64,000 bases of DNA from Alistipes sp. (GCA_022767745.1 JALENN010000011.1:22054-86053); one strand, 5' to 3'. Numbered from the stretch's first letter, positions 9,135-17,395 are shown. Numbers and translations: made by a program. Notes: generated from the letters alone by a model not told the origin.

Positions 9135-9878
9135 ATGAAACTTATAAAAGCATCAATCATGCTTCTGGCGCTCGCCTCCGCGGTGTCATGCAACAAAACC
9201 GAGGCCCCGGAAAAGGGCAAGGGCAGCGTAGCCTTCGCCGTGCAAACGCAGACAGAGGTTACCGATGTTACGCGAAGCAACATCTCCGACATAACGGCAT
9301 TACCCGATACGGGGAACTTCACGCTCTCTATCACGGACTCGAAGAAGCAGACCGTATGGAGCGGCAAGTTGGACCAAATGACGGGAGAATACACACTCGA
9401 CGCAGGTTCCTACACTGCGACAGCCCAATATGGCGACATCGCGACCGAAGGCTTCGACAAACCCTGCTTTACGGGCAACACGGCCTTCACCATTGAGGGC
9501 GGCGACAACAAGAGCGTCTCGATACCCGTAACCCTGTCCAATGCCATCGTGAAGGTCGCATGCACCGAGATGTTCGAGAAGTACTATCCCGACTACTCGT
9601 TCAAGATAACCACGGCGGCAGGCACCGTGATCGACTTCCCGAAGGGTGAAAACCGCGGCGCGTTTATCGACGCCTACAAGTTCACCATCGACGGCACGCT
9701 CACCAACCAGGGCGGCAGCGAGAAGACCTTCAGCAAGACCTACGAGTCGGGCATCAACCCCGCCACGTGCTATACGGTTACCTTCGACGCCTCGAACGTG
9801 GGAGGCGCCGACGTCACCATAACCTTCAACGACACAACCGAAACGGTCGACCTCGGCGATATCGAGCTCAACGACTGA
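9135..9878 (+). CDS. DUF4493 domain lipoprotein (single domain)
   Basis: 247 residues starting at ATG 9135 (MKLIKASIMLLALASAVSC), with a lipobox giving Cys17 as the lipid anchor. The rest fits a DUF4493 domain: a G-S-V-A-F strand after the linker, LDAGSYTATAQYGD, then NTAFTIEGGDNKSVSIPVTL and the conserved NAIVKV segment. DUF4493 proteins are Bacteroidetes envelope lipoproteins of unknown function. This is the minimal member of the three in this operon, having no extra C-terminal module, and its composition is uniformly GC-rich. The gap after the previous gene is 39 nt, the one after it 27 nt. Confidence 0.8.
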   Translation: MKLIKASIMLLALASAVSCNKTEAPEKGKGSVAFAVQTQTEVTDVTRSNISDITALPDTGNFTLSITDSKKQTVWSGKLDQMTGEYTLDAGSYTATAQYGDIATEGFDKPCFTGNTAFTIEGGDNKSVSIPVTLSNAIVKVACTEMFEKYYPDYSFKITTAAGTVIDFPKGENRGAFIDAYKFTIDGTLTNQGGSEKTFSKTYESGINPATCYTVTFDASNVGGADVTITFNDTTETVDLGDIELND

Positions 9879-9905
9879 CACAAGGCCGAAAAAAACAAGT
9901 CAATT

Positions 9906-11153
9906 ATGAAAAGGATACTACTCATGATGGCGATCGCACTGGTCGCATGCGGCTCCTGCAAGAAGGAGAAGTTCAACTACGGCGGCACGGGGACGGCCAT
10001 GGGAACGCTCTCGTTCAGCGGGCTTGCCATCGAAGTGTCGGATGAGACGCTGCCCATAGCTGCGGCCCCGACACGCGCCTCGGCCGACATGTATGCCGTT
10101 TACATCGACGACGCCGAGGGTGTGCGCCACCTCTCGACCACCTACGGCGAGCTGCAGGAGAACATCGAGCTGCCGGCAGGCTCCTACACCCTAACCGTAC
10201 AGTCGTCGAAGGAGATCCCCACGGCCGAGTTCGAGAGCCCCGTCTACGGCACCACCAAGGAGTTCACCATCGAGGCCGGCAAGACCACCGAGCTGGGGAC
10301 ACTCACCTGCTCGCTGCTGCAGTGCAAGGTATCGGTATCGTACAACGACGACTTCCTTGCCATGGTAACGGGCGAAGGCGCCACGACAGTGGAGCTTACC
10401 GCCGGCTCGCCGCTCGAATACAAGATGACCTACACGCCCGACGAGGGCCCCAAATACGAGAAGCGCAACGGCTACTTCGCCGTGAGCGGCACCACGCTCA
10501 CCGTAACCTTCCGCGGCCAGATCGCAGGCAAGACGCAGCGCATGACCAAGACTTTCACCGGCGTGGCCCCCAAGCAGTGGCGCCAGATAACCTTCGTGCA
10601 GAAGATCGACGAGGAGGGCGATGCCACGTTCGACATCACCATCTCGGACTACGTCGAGGACGAGACGCTCGACAACGACGTGGCCGGCGATGAGGAGATC
10701 ATCGGCAGCGACCCCAACGCCCCGGCGGGCGACGGCGGCATAAAGCTCGTCAGCACATGCGACATAGACATTACGCAGCCCATCGTTGTTCCTCCTGGAG
10801 AAAACGATCCTTTCACTCTCACAATGGATGCCATAGTCCCCAACGGCGTAAGAAAATTCACCGTGGAGGTCTCATCAACAGAACCGCTGTTTATATCAGC
10901 ACTCAGCGACATCAACGGCGGCAGTACAACACTCGATCTGGTAAATCCATCAGATGGCGCCATAGACGTTTTCACAACGCTCATACCATTCCCCTACGGA
11001 GACAAGGTTAAAAATCAGACTCAGATACCGTTTGATCTTAGCGCCGCAAAGGGTCCCATCTCAGCCTTCAAGGGAACGCACACGTTCACGATGGTCGTCA
11101 TCGACAACACCGGCTGCCGTAACGAGATACCCGTAGTACTTGTCGTAGAATAA
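9906..11153 (+). CDS. DUF4493 domain lipoprotein with an extra C-terminal module
   Basis: 415 residues with a signal peptide and Cys-containing lipobox (ALVACGSC). Residues about 25-265 repeat the DUF4493 layout of the neighbouring genes (ELPAGSYTLTVQSSK, TTKEFTIEAGKTTELGTLTC, then a KVSVSYNDDF strand). A linker of Asp/Glu and Gly-Asp residues (about 255-285) leads to a C-terminal domain of about 130 residues that may be Ig-like and that I cannot assign. From about 10740 the DNA becomes AT-richer than the 5' part (26 G+C in 60 nt at 10801), as in its neighbours. Probably exported to the outer membrane and surface. Confidence 0.78.
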   Translation: MKRILLMMAIALVACGSCKKEKFNYGGTGTAMGTLSFSGLAIEVSDETLPIAAAPTRASADMYAVYIDDAEGVRHLSTTYGELQENIELPAGSYTLTVQSSKEIPTAEFESPVYGTTKEFTIEAGKTTELGTLTCSLLQCKVSVSYNDDFLAMVTGEGATTVELTAGSPLEYKMTYTPDEGPKYEKRNGYFAVSGTTLTVTFRGQIAGKTQRMTKTFTGVAPKQWRQITFVQKIDEEGDATFDITISDYVEDETLDNDVAGDEEIIGSDPNAPAGDGGIKLVSTCDIDITQPIVVPPGENDPFTLTMDAIVPNGVRKFTVEVSSTEPLFISALSDINGGSTTLDLVNPSDGAIDVFTTLIPFPYGDKVKNQTQIPFDLSAAKGPISAFKGTHTFTMVVIDNTGCRNEIPVVLVVE

Positions 11154-11166
11154 AGTTGTTCAGCAG

Positions 11167-13017
11167 ATGAAAACGAGATTGAAACTCATCATACCGCTGG
11201 TGGCAGCCATAGCCTCGGCTGCATGCAGCAAGTACGCCGACGACCAGAGCGCGACAGGCGCCCTCACGCTCCGCATCGTGATGCCCGAGCAGAGCGAACA
11301 GCAGGCCGCCGCGACGACGCCCACGCGAGCCATGAGCCAGGACGAACTGCTCAACTCGACCGTCGTAAAGATCTACAACGGCGACTTCACGGGCCTTGTC
11401 CGCGAGTTTGCCTATTCGGATATGACCGGCCCGATATACCTGCCCGCCGAGAGCTACCGCATCGACGTCCATGCAGGCGAGGAGGCCAAGGCCAAGCCCG
11501 CCGTGGCCTCGTTCGACCAGAAGAGCTACAAGGGCTCGCAGGAGTTCACCGTGACGGCCGGCACCACCACGACCGTACAGGTTGCCGCATCGGTCAGCAA
11601 CGCCATCACGGCCGTGACCTTCGACGAGACCGTCCCCGCCACCTTCACCGACTACAAGTTCACGATAGGACTCGACGCCGAGGATGCCGCACAGCAGCTC
11701 GTATATACGGCCGCGAACGCCGGCGCCGAGGGGTACTTCATCGCCTCGGGATTCGAGCCGTCGCTCTACTGGACATTCTCGGGCACCCGCATAGACGGGT
11801 CGGAGCCCTTCACCAAGAGCGGCGAGATCGCCGCCGTGGAGCCCGGCAAGAAGTACACGATGAACATCAAGTACACGAACCGCAACGGGGAGCTGGCTTT
11901 TGACCTCGTCGTAGACACCTCGACCGACGAAATCGATGACGAGATAATCTTCGAGCCCGTCTCGACAGGACTCTCAGCCTCGAGCGCATACGAGATATGG
12001 GCGGGCCATGCCACCGTTCACGCCGACGTCGACGAGACGGAGTACGGCACCGAGAACATCTTCTTCGAATACCGCCCGTCGGTATCAGAAGGCGAGTGGA
12101 GCCGTATAGCCGCCACGCGCGACGAGGAAGGCGTCTACAGCACCGTACTGAAGGCCCTCACCCCCGAGACCGAATACGAATACCGCCTACTTGTACCTGA
12201 TCCGCAGACCAAGGAACCCACAGTTGCAGGTTCTTCTCTCACATTTACCACCGAGGCGGCTCCGGCAATTCCCAACGGAGGCTTTGAAACCATATCGAAG
12301 ACTGAATCTAGCAAATTTTACTCATTCTACAATCCGGCCTCGGAAATAGCTGCCGACCAAACCAAATGGTGGGATTCGGGAAATGCCGGATCGACATACA
12401 GTATCAGCACAACAACCATCACCGATCCCGACACCTCGGTATTCAAGGAAGGAGCGCAATCGGTACGCCTACACTCGGAAACCGTTATGAGCGTCAAATT
12501 TGCCGCCGGAAATATCTTCTGCGGTGAGTTTGCCGGCGTAGACGGTACAAACGGCAGAGTAAACTTCGGAAGACCGTTTTCGGGCCGCCCTACGGCTCTG
12601 CGATTTTGGGTAAAATATATTGGAGGCAAAGTTGACAAAGCCGGAGGTCCCGAAGGCAGCGCACTAACTACTTCAGACTTCGACAAAGGACAAATAAAGT
12701 TCGCGCTCGGCACATGGGACAACAAGAAATACGGAGGGTCGGCATCATGCCCCGTACAGGTATATACCGCCGACAAAAGCACTTTTTGGGACATTAGTTC
12801 GATTGACGGTACCATAGCCTATGCCGACATCATATTGCAGGGAGATGGCAGTGAGGGCGAATGGCAACAGGTAACTCTGACTCTCGACTACAAAGATGAA
12901 ACTGCCATTCCGAAGTATATTATCATTTCGGCTGCAGCCAGCATGTATGGAGACTATTTTGCCGGCAGCTCGGGAAGCCGTATGTGGCTCGACGGCATGG
13001 AACTCATATACGAATAG
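11167..13017 (+). CDS. DUF4493 plus PCMD domain lipoprotein
   Basis: 616 residues. Signal peptide and lipobox (IASAAC). Residues about 20-250 are a DUF4493 domain (LPAESYRIDVHAGEEA, YKGSQEFTVTAGTTTTVQ, SNAITAVTF). Residues about 265-365 look like a fibronectin III-like repeat (LKALTPETEYEYRLLV). Residues about 375-616 are a PCMD (putative carbohydrate metabolism) domain: PNGGFETISKTESSKFYSFY, WWDSGNAGS, KFAAGNIFCGEF, NFGRPFSGRP, GDYFAGSSGSRMWLDGMEL. The PCMD fold resembles carbohydrate-binding jelly rolls, but its ligand is unknown. The DNA becomes AT-richer from about 12190 (26 G+C in 60 nt at 12301 against 38 at 11521). A second PCMD protein lies three genes downstream. Confidence 0.82.
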   Translation: MKTRLKLIIPLVAAIASAACSKYADDQSATGALTLRIVMPEQSEQQAAATTPTRAMSQDELLNSTVVKIYNGDFTGLVREFAYSDMTGPIYLPAESYRIDVHAGEEAKAKPAVASFDQKSYKGSQEFTVTAGTTTTVQVAASVSNAITAVTFDETVPATFTDYKFTIGLDAEDAAQQLVYTAANAGAEGYFIASGFEPSLYWTFSGTRIDGSEPFTKSGEIAAVEPGKKYTMNIKYTNRNGELAFDLVVDTSTDEIDDEIIFEPVSTGLSASSAYEIWAGHATVHADVDETEYGTENIFFEYRPSVSEGEWSRIAATRDEEGVYSTVLKALTPETEYEYRLLVPDPQTKEPTVAGSSLTFTTEAAPAIPNGGFETISKTESSKFYSFYNPASEIAADQTKWWDSGNAGSTYSISTTTITDPDTSVFKEGAQSVRLHSETVMSVKFAAGNIFCGEFAGVDGTNGRVNFGRPFSGRPTALRFWVKYIGGKVDKAGGPEGSALTTSDFDKGQIKFALGTWDNKKYGGSASCPVQVYTADKSTFWDISSIDGTIAYADIILQGDGSEGEWQQVTLTLDYKDETAIPKYIIISAAASMYGDYFAGSSGSRMWLDGMELIYE

Positions 13018-13022
13018 GCTAC

Positions 13023-13038
13023 GGGGGCCGCGGCCCCC
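13023..13038. promoter_or_regulatory. 16-bp perfect GC palindrome inside the surface operon
   Basis: GGGGGCCGCGGCCCCC, five nt after the stop of the DUF4493-PCMD gene and 19 nt before the first barrel gene. No T run follows, so it is not a classical terminator. It could be an RNA-stabilising or processing hairpin that sets different levels of the lipoproteins and the barrels. Confidence 0.45.
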
Positions 13039-13057
13039 GAAACACCGCAACAGACAC

Positions 13058-13795
13058 ATGTTACGACAAAGGATACTGACACTCACAATATTGTTCACCT
13101 CACTCGTCGCCTCGGCCACAGCCCAACGCTATGACCGAGGCTTCGAGCGCAACCCCTCGACCTTCATCGAGAAGGGCACGTGGATGGTGGGCGGCACCGT
13201 GGCATACTCCACGCACCGGAACGACAACTACCGTTTCATCATCGTCGACGACATAAACTCGAACGGCTACCGCCTCGCGTTCAGCCCCGTATTCTGCTAC
13301 ATGGTGCGCGACAACATGGGCGTGGGCATGCGTTTTTCCTACGGGCGCAACCTGCTCAAGGTGGACTCGGCCAGCGTGAGCTTCGACGAGATCAACATCA
13401 ATGTCAAGGACTACTACTCGCTCAGCCACGACTACTCAATGATAGCCATCTACCGCAACTACATCCCCCTGGGCGACTCGAAACGTTTCGCCCTCTACAA
13501 CGAGGTGCAGTTCTCGCTCGGCGGCGGCCAGGCTAAGCTCATCGACGGCCACGGCGCCAGCATCATCGGCACATACGAGAAGACGAAGCTCGCCTCGATA
13601 GGCCTCAGCCCCGGCATGATAGCCTTCGTGAACGACCGCCTGGCGGTGGAGCTCAACGTCGGCATGCTCGGTCTGAAATATGCCCAGACCGACCAGATAC
13701 ACAACCAGGTGGCGACGGGTTCGCGCCGCGCCTCGCAGATAAATTTCAAGGTCAACATCCTCGCCATAGGCTTCGGCATGGCGTACTACCTGTAA
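13058..13795 (+). CDS. Outer-membrane beta-barrel protein, first of two paralogues
   Basis: 245 residues from the ATG at 13058, with signal peptide MLRQRILTLTILFTSLVASA and cleavage before QRYDRG. The mature protein is rich in alternating strands and ends in an aromatic-rich strand (GFGMAYYL), as in small outer-membrane barrels. Blocks FIEKGTWMVGGTVAYSTHRN, FSPVFCYMVRDNMGVGMRFS and IAIYRNYIPL have counterparts in the next gene, so the pair arose by duplication. GC-rich throughout. Within the operon it may be the membrane platform or exporter for the lipoproteins, but that is inference. Confidence 0.78.
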   Translation: MLRQRILTLTILFTSLVASATAQRYDRGFERNPSTFIEKGTWMVGGTVAYSTHRNDNYRFIIVDDINSNGYRLAFSPVFCYMVRDNMGVGMRFSYGRNLLKVDSASVSFDEININVKDYYSLSHDYSMIAIYRNYIPLGDSKRFALYNEVQFSLGGGQAKLIDGHGASIIGTYEKTKLASIGLSPGMIAFVNDRLAVELNVGMLGLKYAQTDQIHNQVATGSRRASQINFKVNILAIGFGMAYYL

Positions 13796-13808
13796 CACGT
13801 TTCCGATC

Positions 13809-14633
13809 ATGATAAAGAGCACAATCAAGGCAGTAATCATAGCCGCGGCAATACTCCTTGCCGGCGCGGCCATGGGTCAGACGGACAAACGTGTCAAGCA
13901 CGCCCGGCCGCCCAAACAGACCATAAAGCTCGGCGCCGAGATCAAACAGCGCGACAGCCTCAGCCGCAAGCACCGCCGCGGCCTGCAGCAGCACCTCATA
14001 ATCCCCAAGGGCGAATGGCAGGTGGGAGCGCAGGTGTCGCACGTGAGCTTCTCGAGCAACGACAGCGAATACCTGCTCATCGTACAGAACCTCGACGCCA
14101 ACGGCTCGATCACCAAGGTGGCGCCCTTCGTGGCATACTCCTACCACGACAACCGCTCGATAGGCGTCAAGCTGCAATACTCGGCGGCAAACGGCAGTAT
14201 ACGCGAAGGCGACCTCGACTTCCTGAGCGACGACCTGCAGTTCAACGTCGAGGACATAAACGCCAACATGAGTTCGTTCCAGACGTCGGTCTACCACCGC
14301 TCGTACATCGGTCTGGACGACCGCGGGCGCATAGGACTCTTCAACGACGTATCGCTATCGTACACCAACAGCAAGACCGTCTTCACCTACGATGCCGAGA
14401 CGGCCGACACCTACACGCGCTCGAACCAGCTCAAGCTGAGCCTGCACCCGGGTATCGTCGTCTTCGCCATGAACAACGTCAGCACGCACGTATCGATGGG
14501 CATCGGCGGCATATCGTACAACAACACCAAGTATATCAAGGCCGGCGAAGTGATAGGCACCCGCAACTACTCGCATGCCAAGTTCAAGCTCAACGTGCTG
14601 GACATAAACATAGGCCTGACAATACACCTCTAA
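13809..14633 (+). CDS. Outer-membrane beta-barrel protein, second of two paralogues
   Basis: 274 residues; signal peptide MIKSTIKAVIIAAAILLAGA with cleavage near AMGQ. After a basic linker (residues about 30-60, with many Lys, Arg and Gln) the barrel begins: IPKGEWQVGAQVSHVSFSSN aligns with FIEKGTWMVGGTVAYSTHRN of the upstream gene, and VAPFVAYSYHDNRSIGVKLQ aligns with its FSPVFCYMVRDNMGVGMRFS. It ends in a hydrophobic alternating strand (NIGLTIHL). Only 13 nt separate the two genes. The basic linker is the main difference and may interact with peptidoglycan or a partner protein. Confidence 0.78.
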   Translation: MIKSTIKAVIIAAAILLAGAAMGQTDKRVKHARPPKQTIKLGAEIKQRDSLSRKHRRGLQQHLIIPKGEWQVGAQVSHVSFSSNDSEYLLIVQNLDANGSITKVAPFVAYSYHDNRSIGVKLQYSAANGSIREGDLDFLSDDLQFNVEDINANMSSFQTSVYHRSYIGLDDRGRIGLFNDVSLSYTNSKTVFTYDAETADTYTRSNQLKLSLHPGIVVFAMNNVSTHVSMGIGGISYNNTKYIKAGEVIGTRNYSHAKFKLNVLDINIGLTIHL

Positions 14634-14649
14634 ACACCCCGAAGCAAGC

Positions 14650-16251
14650 ATGAAGCGATTCATCATATACATGCTCACGGCAGTCACCCTCGGCGGCTGC
14701 ATCAAGAACGACATACCGCTGCCGGTGGTCGTGCCGCGCATCACGGCCATGGAGGTCGACGGCGCCACGGCCGTAAACATCGACTCGGAGAAGCGCAGGG
14801 TGACAATCACCCTCGACGAGGCCACCGACATACGCAAGGTCAACATACGCAGCGTAACATACTCGGACGAGCGCACGTGCTCGACGCTGGACACCACGCA
14901 GACGCAGGACCTCACGCGCCCCGTCGCCGTAACCCTGTCGATATATCAGGACTACGTGTGGACCATCGCGGCCGAGCAGCCAGTCGAGCGCTACTTCACC
15001 GTAAATGGGCAGGTCGGCAGCAGCGAGATCGACGTCGCGAACCGCCGCGCCGTGGCCTATGTCAACTCGTCAACCGACCTCGGCAACGTGAGCGTAACGT
15101 CGCTCAAGCTCGGGCCCAAGGATATAACCACATATACGCCCGACCCGACGCAGCTGCACGACTTCACCGATGCGGTGCAGGTAAAGGTGGCCTACCACGA
15201 CATCGAGGAGACGTGGAGCCTTCACGTCGAGCAGACGGAGACCGTCGTCGAGATGGTGTCGGTGGACGCATGGACAGCCGTGGTATGGCTCAAGGCATCG
15301 GGCGTGGCCGACCGCAAGAACGGCTTCCGCTACCGTCAGAGCGGCGCGGCGGAGTGGATCGACGTCAGCGGCGACGCCATCACCGCCGACGGAGGCGCCT
15401 TCTCGGCCTGCGTCGAGGGGCTGCAGCCGCTCACCTCGTACGAGTGCTGCGCATACAGCGGCGACGACGTGACCGAGGTGACAACCTTCGAGACCGAGGC
15501 TGCGGTACAGATGCCCAACTCGGGATTCGAGACCTTCAGCAACGCCGAATCGTCGAAATACTACTCGTTCTACGACCCGTCGTCGGCCGTAACGGCACTG
15601 CAGACCAAGTGGTGGGACAGCGGTAACAAGGGCTCCACGACCGTAGGCTCGAGCTACACCATCACCATGCCCGACGCCGCGGACAAGAAGGAGGGTGAAC
15701 ACTCGGTGAAGATGCAGTCGCAGTATGTGATCATCAAGTTCGCCGCCGGCAACATCTTCGTGGGCGAGTTCGACCGCGTGATCGGCACCTCGGGCGGCGT
15801 GGTCAACTTCGGACGTCCCTTCACGCAGCGGCCGCGCAAGCTCTCGCTGTGGCTCAAATACACCAACGGCCCCATCGACCGCTTCAGCGGCGCACCCGAC
15901 AACGACCCCGTCAAGCTGGGTGACATGGACCGCTGCCAGGTATTCGTCGCCCTCGGCGACTGGGACTACCGCACATACGGAGGTACGCCCGACTGCCCCG
16001 TGCAGGTCAACACCAACGACCGCAGCACCTTCTTCAAACCCGACTCGGATGCCGTCATCGGCTACGGTGCCTACGTAAGCGACAAGGCCACCGACGGATG
16101 GATCAAGGTGGAGATACCGATCGAGTACCGCTCGACATCGCGCAAGCCCACGCACATCATCGTATCGTGCGCATCGAGCATGCTGGGCGACTACTTCACA
16201 GGCAGCACGCAGAGCGTACTGTGGGTCGACGGCATGCAACTGGAATATTGA
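14650..16251 (+). CDS. PCMD domain lipoprotein
   Basis: 533 residues with lipobox (VTLGGC). Residues about 25-210 form two short beta domains of DUF5018/Ig type (SEKRRVTITL, TIAAEQPVERYFTV, then a similar second copy), residues about 210-290 are fibronectin III-like, and residues about 295-533 are a PCMD domain paralogous to that at 12.3-13.0 kb (NSGFETFSNAESSKYYSFYD, WWDSGNKGS, KFAAGNIFVGEF, NFGRPFTQRP, CPVQVNT, GDYFTGSTQS). Unlike its paralogue, its PCMD-coding DNA keeps the GC-rich composition of the rest of the operon. The stop codon overlaps the beta-lactamase start by one nt. Confidence 0.82.
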   Translation: MKRFIIYMLTAVTLGGCIKNDIPLPVVVPRITAMEVDGATAVNIDSEKRRVTITLDEATDIRKVNIRSVTYSDERTCSTLDTTQTQDLTRPVAVTLSIYQDYVWTIAAEQPVERYFTVNGQVGSSEIDVANRRAVAYVNSSTDLGNVSVTSLKLGPKDITTYTPDPTQLHDFTDAVQVKVAYHDIEETWSLHVEQTETVVEMVSVDAWTAVVWLKASGVADRKNGFRYRQSGAAEWIDVSGDAITADGGAFSACVEGLQPLTSYECCAYSGDDVTEVTTFETEAAVQMPNSGFETFSNAESSKYYSFYDPSSAVTALQTKWWDSGNKGSTTVGSSYTITMPDAADKKEGEHSVKMQSQYVIIKFAAGNIFVGEFDRVIGTSGGVVNFGRPFTQRPRKLSLWLKYTNGPIDRFSGAPDNDPVKLGDMDRCQVFVALGDWDYRTYGGTPDCPVQVNTNDRSTFFKPDSDAVIGYGAYVSDKATDGWIKVEIPIEYRSTSRKPTHIIVSCASSMLGDYFTGSTQSVLWVDGMQLEY

Positions 16252-17162
16252 TGACAATGAAAAGAATCACCGCAATTCTCGTCGCAGCGATAGCCCTTAT
16301 CGCTGCGACGTCATGTAACGGAGGAGGCAGGACCTCAGCAGACACGGCCGCCCAGCGCCGCATCGACTCGCTGCTGCGTGACGTTCCGGCCCGCGTGGGC
16401 GTATATGCGCAGTGCGGGGACCGCACGATAGCCGTCCGCGCCGACGAGCTCTTTCCCATGCTGAGCACCTTCAAGGTGCCCGTGGCCATAGCCGCCATGC
16501 AGCGCATGGAGCGAGAGGGAACACCTCTCACGCAACGTATCGACATCACGCCCGGGCAACTGCTCCCCGACACCTACTCGCCCATGCGCGAGCGCCATCC
16601 CGACGGATGGGTGGGTGCGACGCTCGACTCGCTCATAGCCTATTCGGTGTCTATGAGCGACAACAACGCCTGCGATATTCTGATCGGCTATGCCGGCGGC
16701 ATCGACAGCGTGGCCCGCTGCGCAGCCGACGCCGACGTCGGCCCAATGAACATCGAGGCAACCGAGGATGATATGCACCGTGCGCTGGAAAACCAGCGGG
16801 CAAACGTATGCACACCGCGCTCGGCCGTGCGCCTGCTCCAGCGGCTGGAGGCCGCGGAACTGCTCTCCGAGCCATACACCGCAGCGCTGATTGGCCACAT
16901 GACCGCAACCTCCACTGGAGCCGACAAGCTGCGCGCGGGAATACCGCCGCAGGCCGTCATCGCCCACAAGACGGGTTCGTCGGACCGCACGCCCGAGGGT
17001 GTCAAGATCGCCGACAACGACATAGGCATAGTCACGCTGCCCGACGGCCGCCGCTACGCCATCGCCGTATATGTATCCGACTCGCACCTCGACGACAGAC
17101 GTAACGCCGCCCTCACCGCCACCATATCGCGCATCGTATACGAGGCTTTCGCGCAGCCGTGA
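16251..17162 (+). CDS. Class A (subclass A2-like) beta-lactamase, probable lipoprotein
   Basis: 303 residues from the ATG at 16251 (a second ATG is at 16257). All class A motifs are present: Ser72-x-x-Lys75 (STFK), Ser136-Asp137-Asn138 (SDN), a Glu at 172 in ATEDDMH matching the PER/CfxA-type Glu166 region, and Lys240-Thr-Gly (KTG). Subclass A2 enzymes of Bacteroidetes mainly hydrolyse cephalosporins; the spectrum here cannot be read from sequence. The signal peptide ends in ATSC, so it may be lipid-anchored. The TGATG overlap with the upstream PCMD gene implies translational coupling, an unusual setting for a resistance gene. No mobile element is adjacent. Confidence 0.92.
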   Translation: MTMKRITAILVAAIALIAATSCNGGGRTSADTAAQRRIDSLLRDVPARVGVYAQCGDRTIAVRADELFPMLSTFKVPVAIAAMQRMEREGTPLTQRIDITPGQLLPDTYSPMRERHPDGWVGATLDSLIAYSVSMSDNNACDILIGYAGGIDSVARCAADADVGPMNIEATEDDMHRALENQRANVCTPRSAVRLLQRLEAAELLSEPYTAALIGHMTATSTGADKLRAGIPPQAVIAHKTGSSDRTPEGVKIADNDIGIVTLPDGRRYAIAVYVSDSHLDDRRNAALTATISRIVYEAFAQP

Positions 17163-17224
17163 CACGGCATAGCCGGCCGCCCCGCAGCAGGCTGACAGGC
17201 CGCTTGCGCAATGCGTGCCGCACA

Positions 17225-17274
17225 ATGCCGCCAAACGTCCCCGAAAAGTGCGTTTTCGGCCCGTTTGGTGGCAT
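17225..17274. repeat. 50-nt imperfect inverted repeat after the beta-lactamase
   Basis: Outer arms of 13 nt (17225-17237 with 17262-17274, one G-T pair) enclose an inner stem CCGAAAA/TTTTCGG, with a small internal loop. It lies about 60 nt after the stop. It may be a strong transcription or processing hairpin for the surface operon, or a copy of a dispersed element; only a genome search could tell. Confidence 0.55.
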
Positions 17275-17314
17275 TTCTGGTTCGGATGATACGATCCACC
17301 CGTCGGCACGAGAC

Positions 17315-17357
17315 AAAAAAACTACGCCCCGGCTATCCGAAATAGTCGGGGCGTAGT
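17315..17357 (-). terminator. Terminator of the zeta-toxin-like operon
   Basis: Stem ACTACGCCCCG (17321-17331) with CGGGGCGTAGT (17347-17357), extended by GCTA-type pairs. On the minus strand it is followed by seven T residues (17315-17321), so it ends transcripts coming from the kinase and small-protein genes. Confidence 0.75.
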
Positions 17358-17395
17358 ATCCGTACTGGGGCTCGGCAGCCCGAATGCCTCCGAGA

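Noticed and set aside
7248..16251. Polysaccharide utilisation locus
   Set aside because: No SusC/SusD pair and no glycoside hydrolase; PCMD is only named after carbohydrate metabolism.
17225..17274. Short peptide MPPNVPEKCVF... as a gene
   Set aside because: The coding look on both strands comes from the inverted repeat itself; there is no supporting start or conservation signal.
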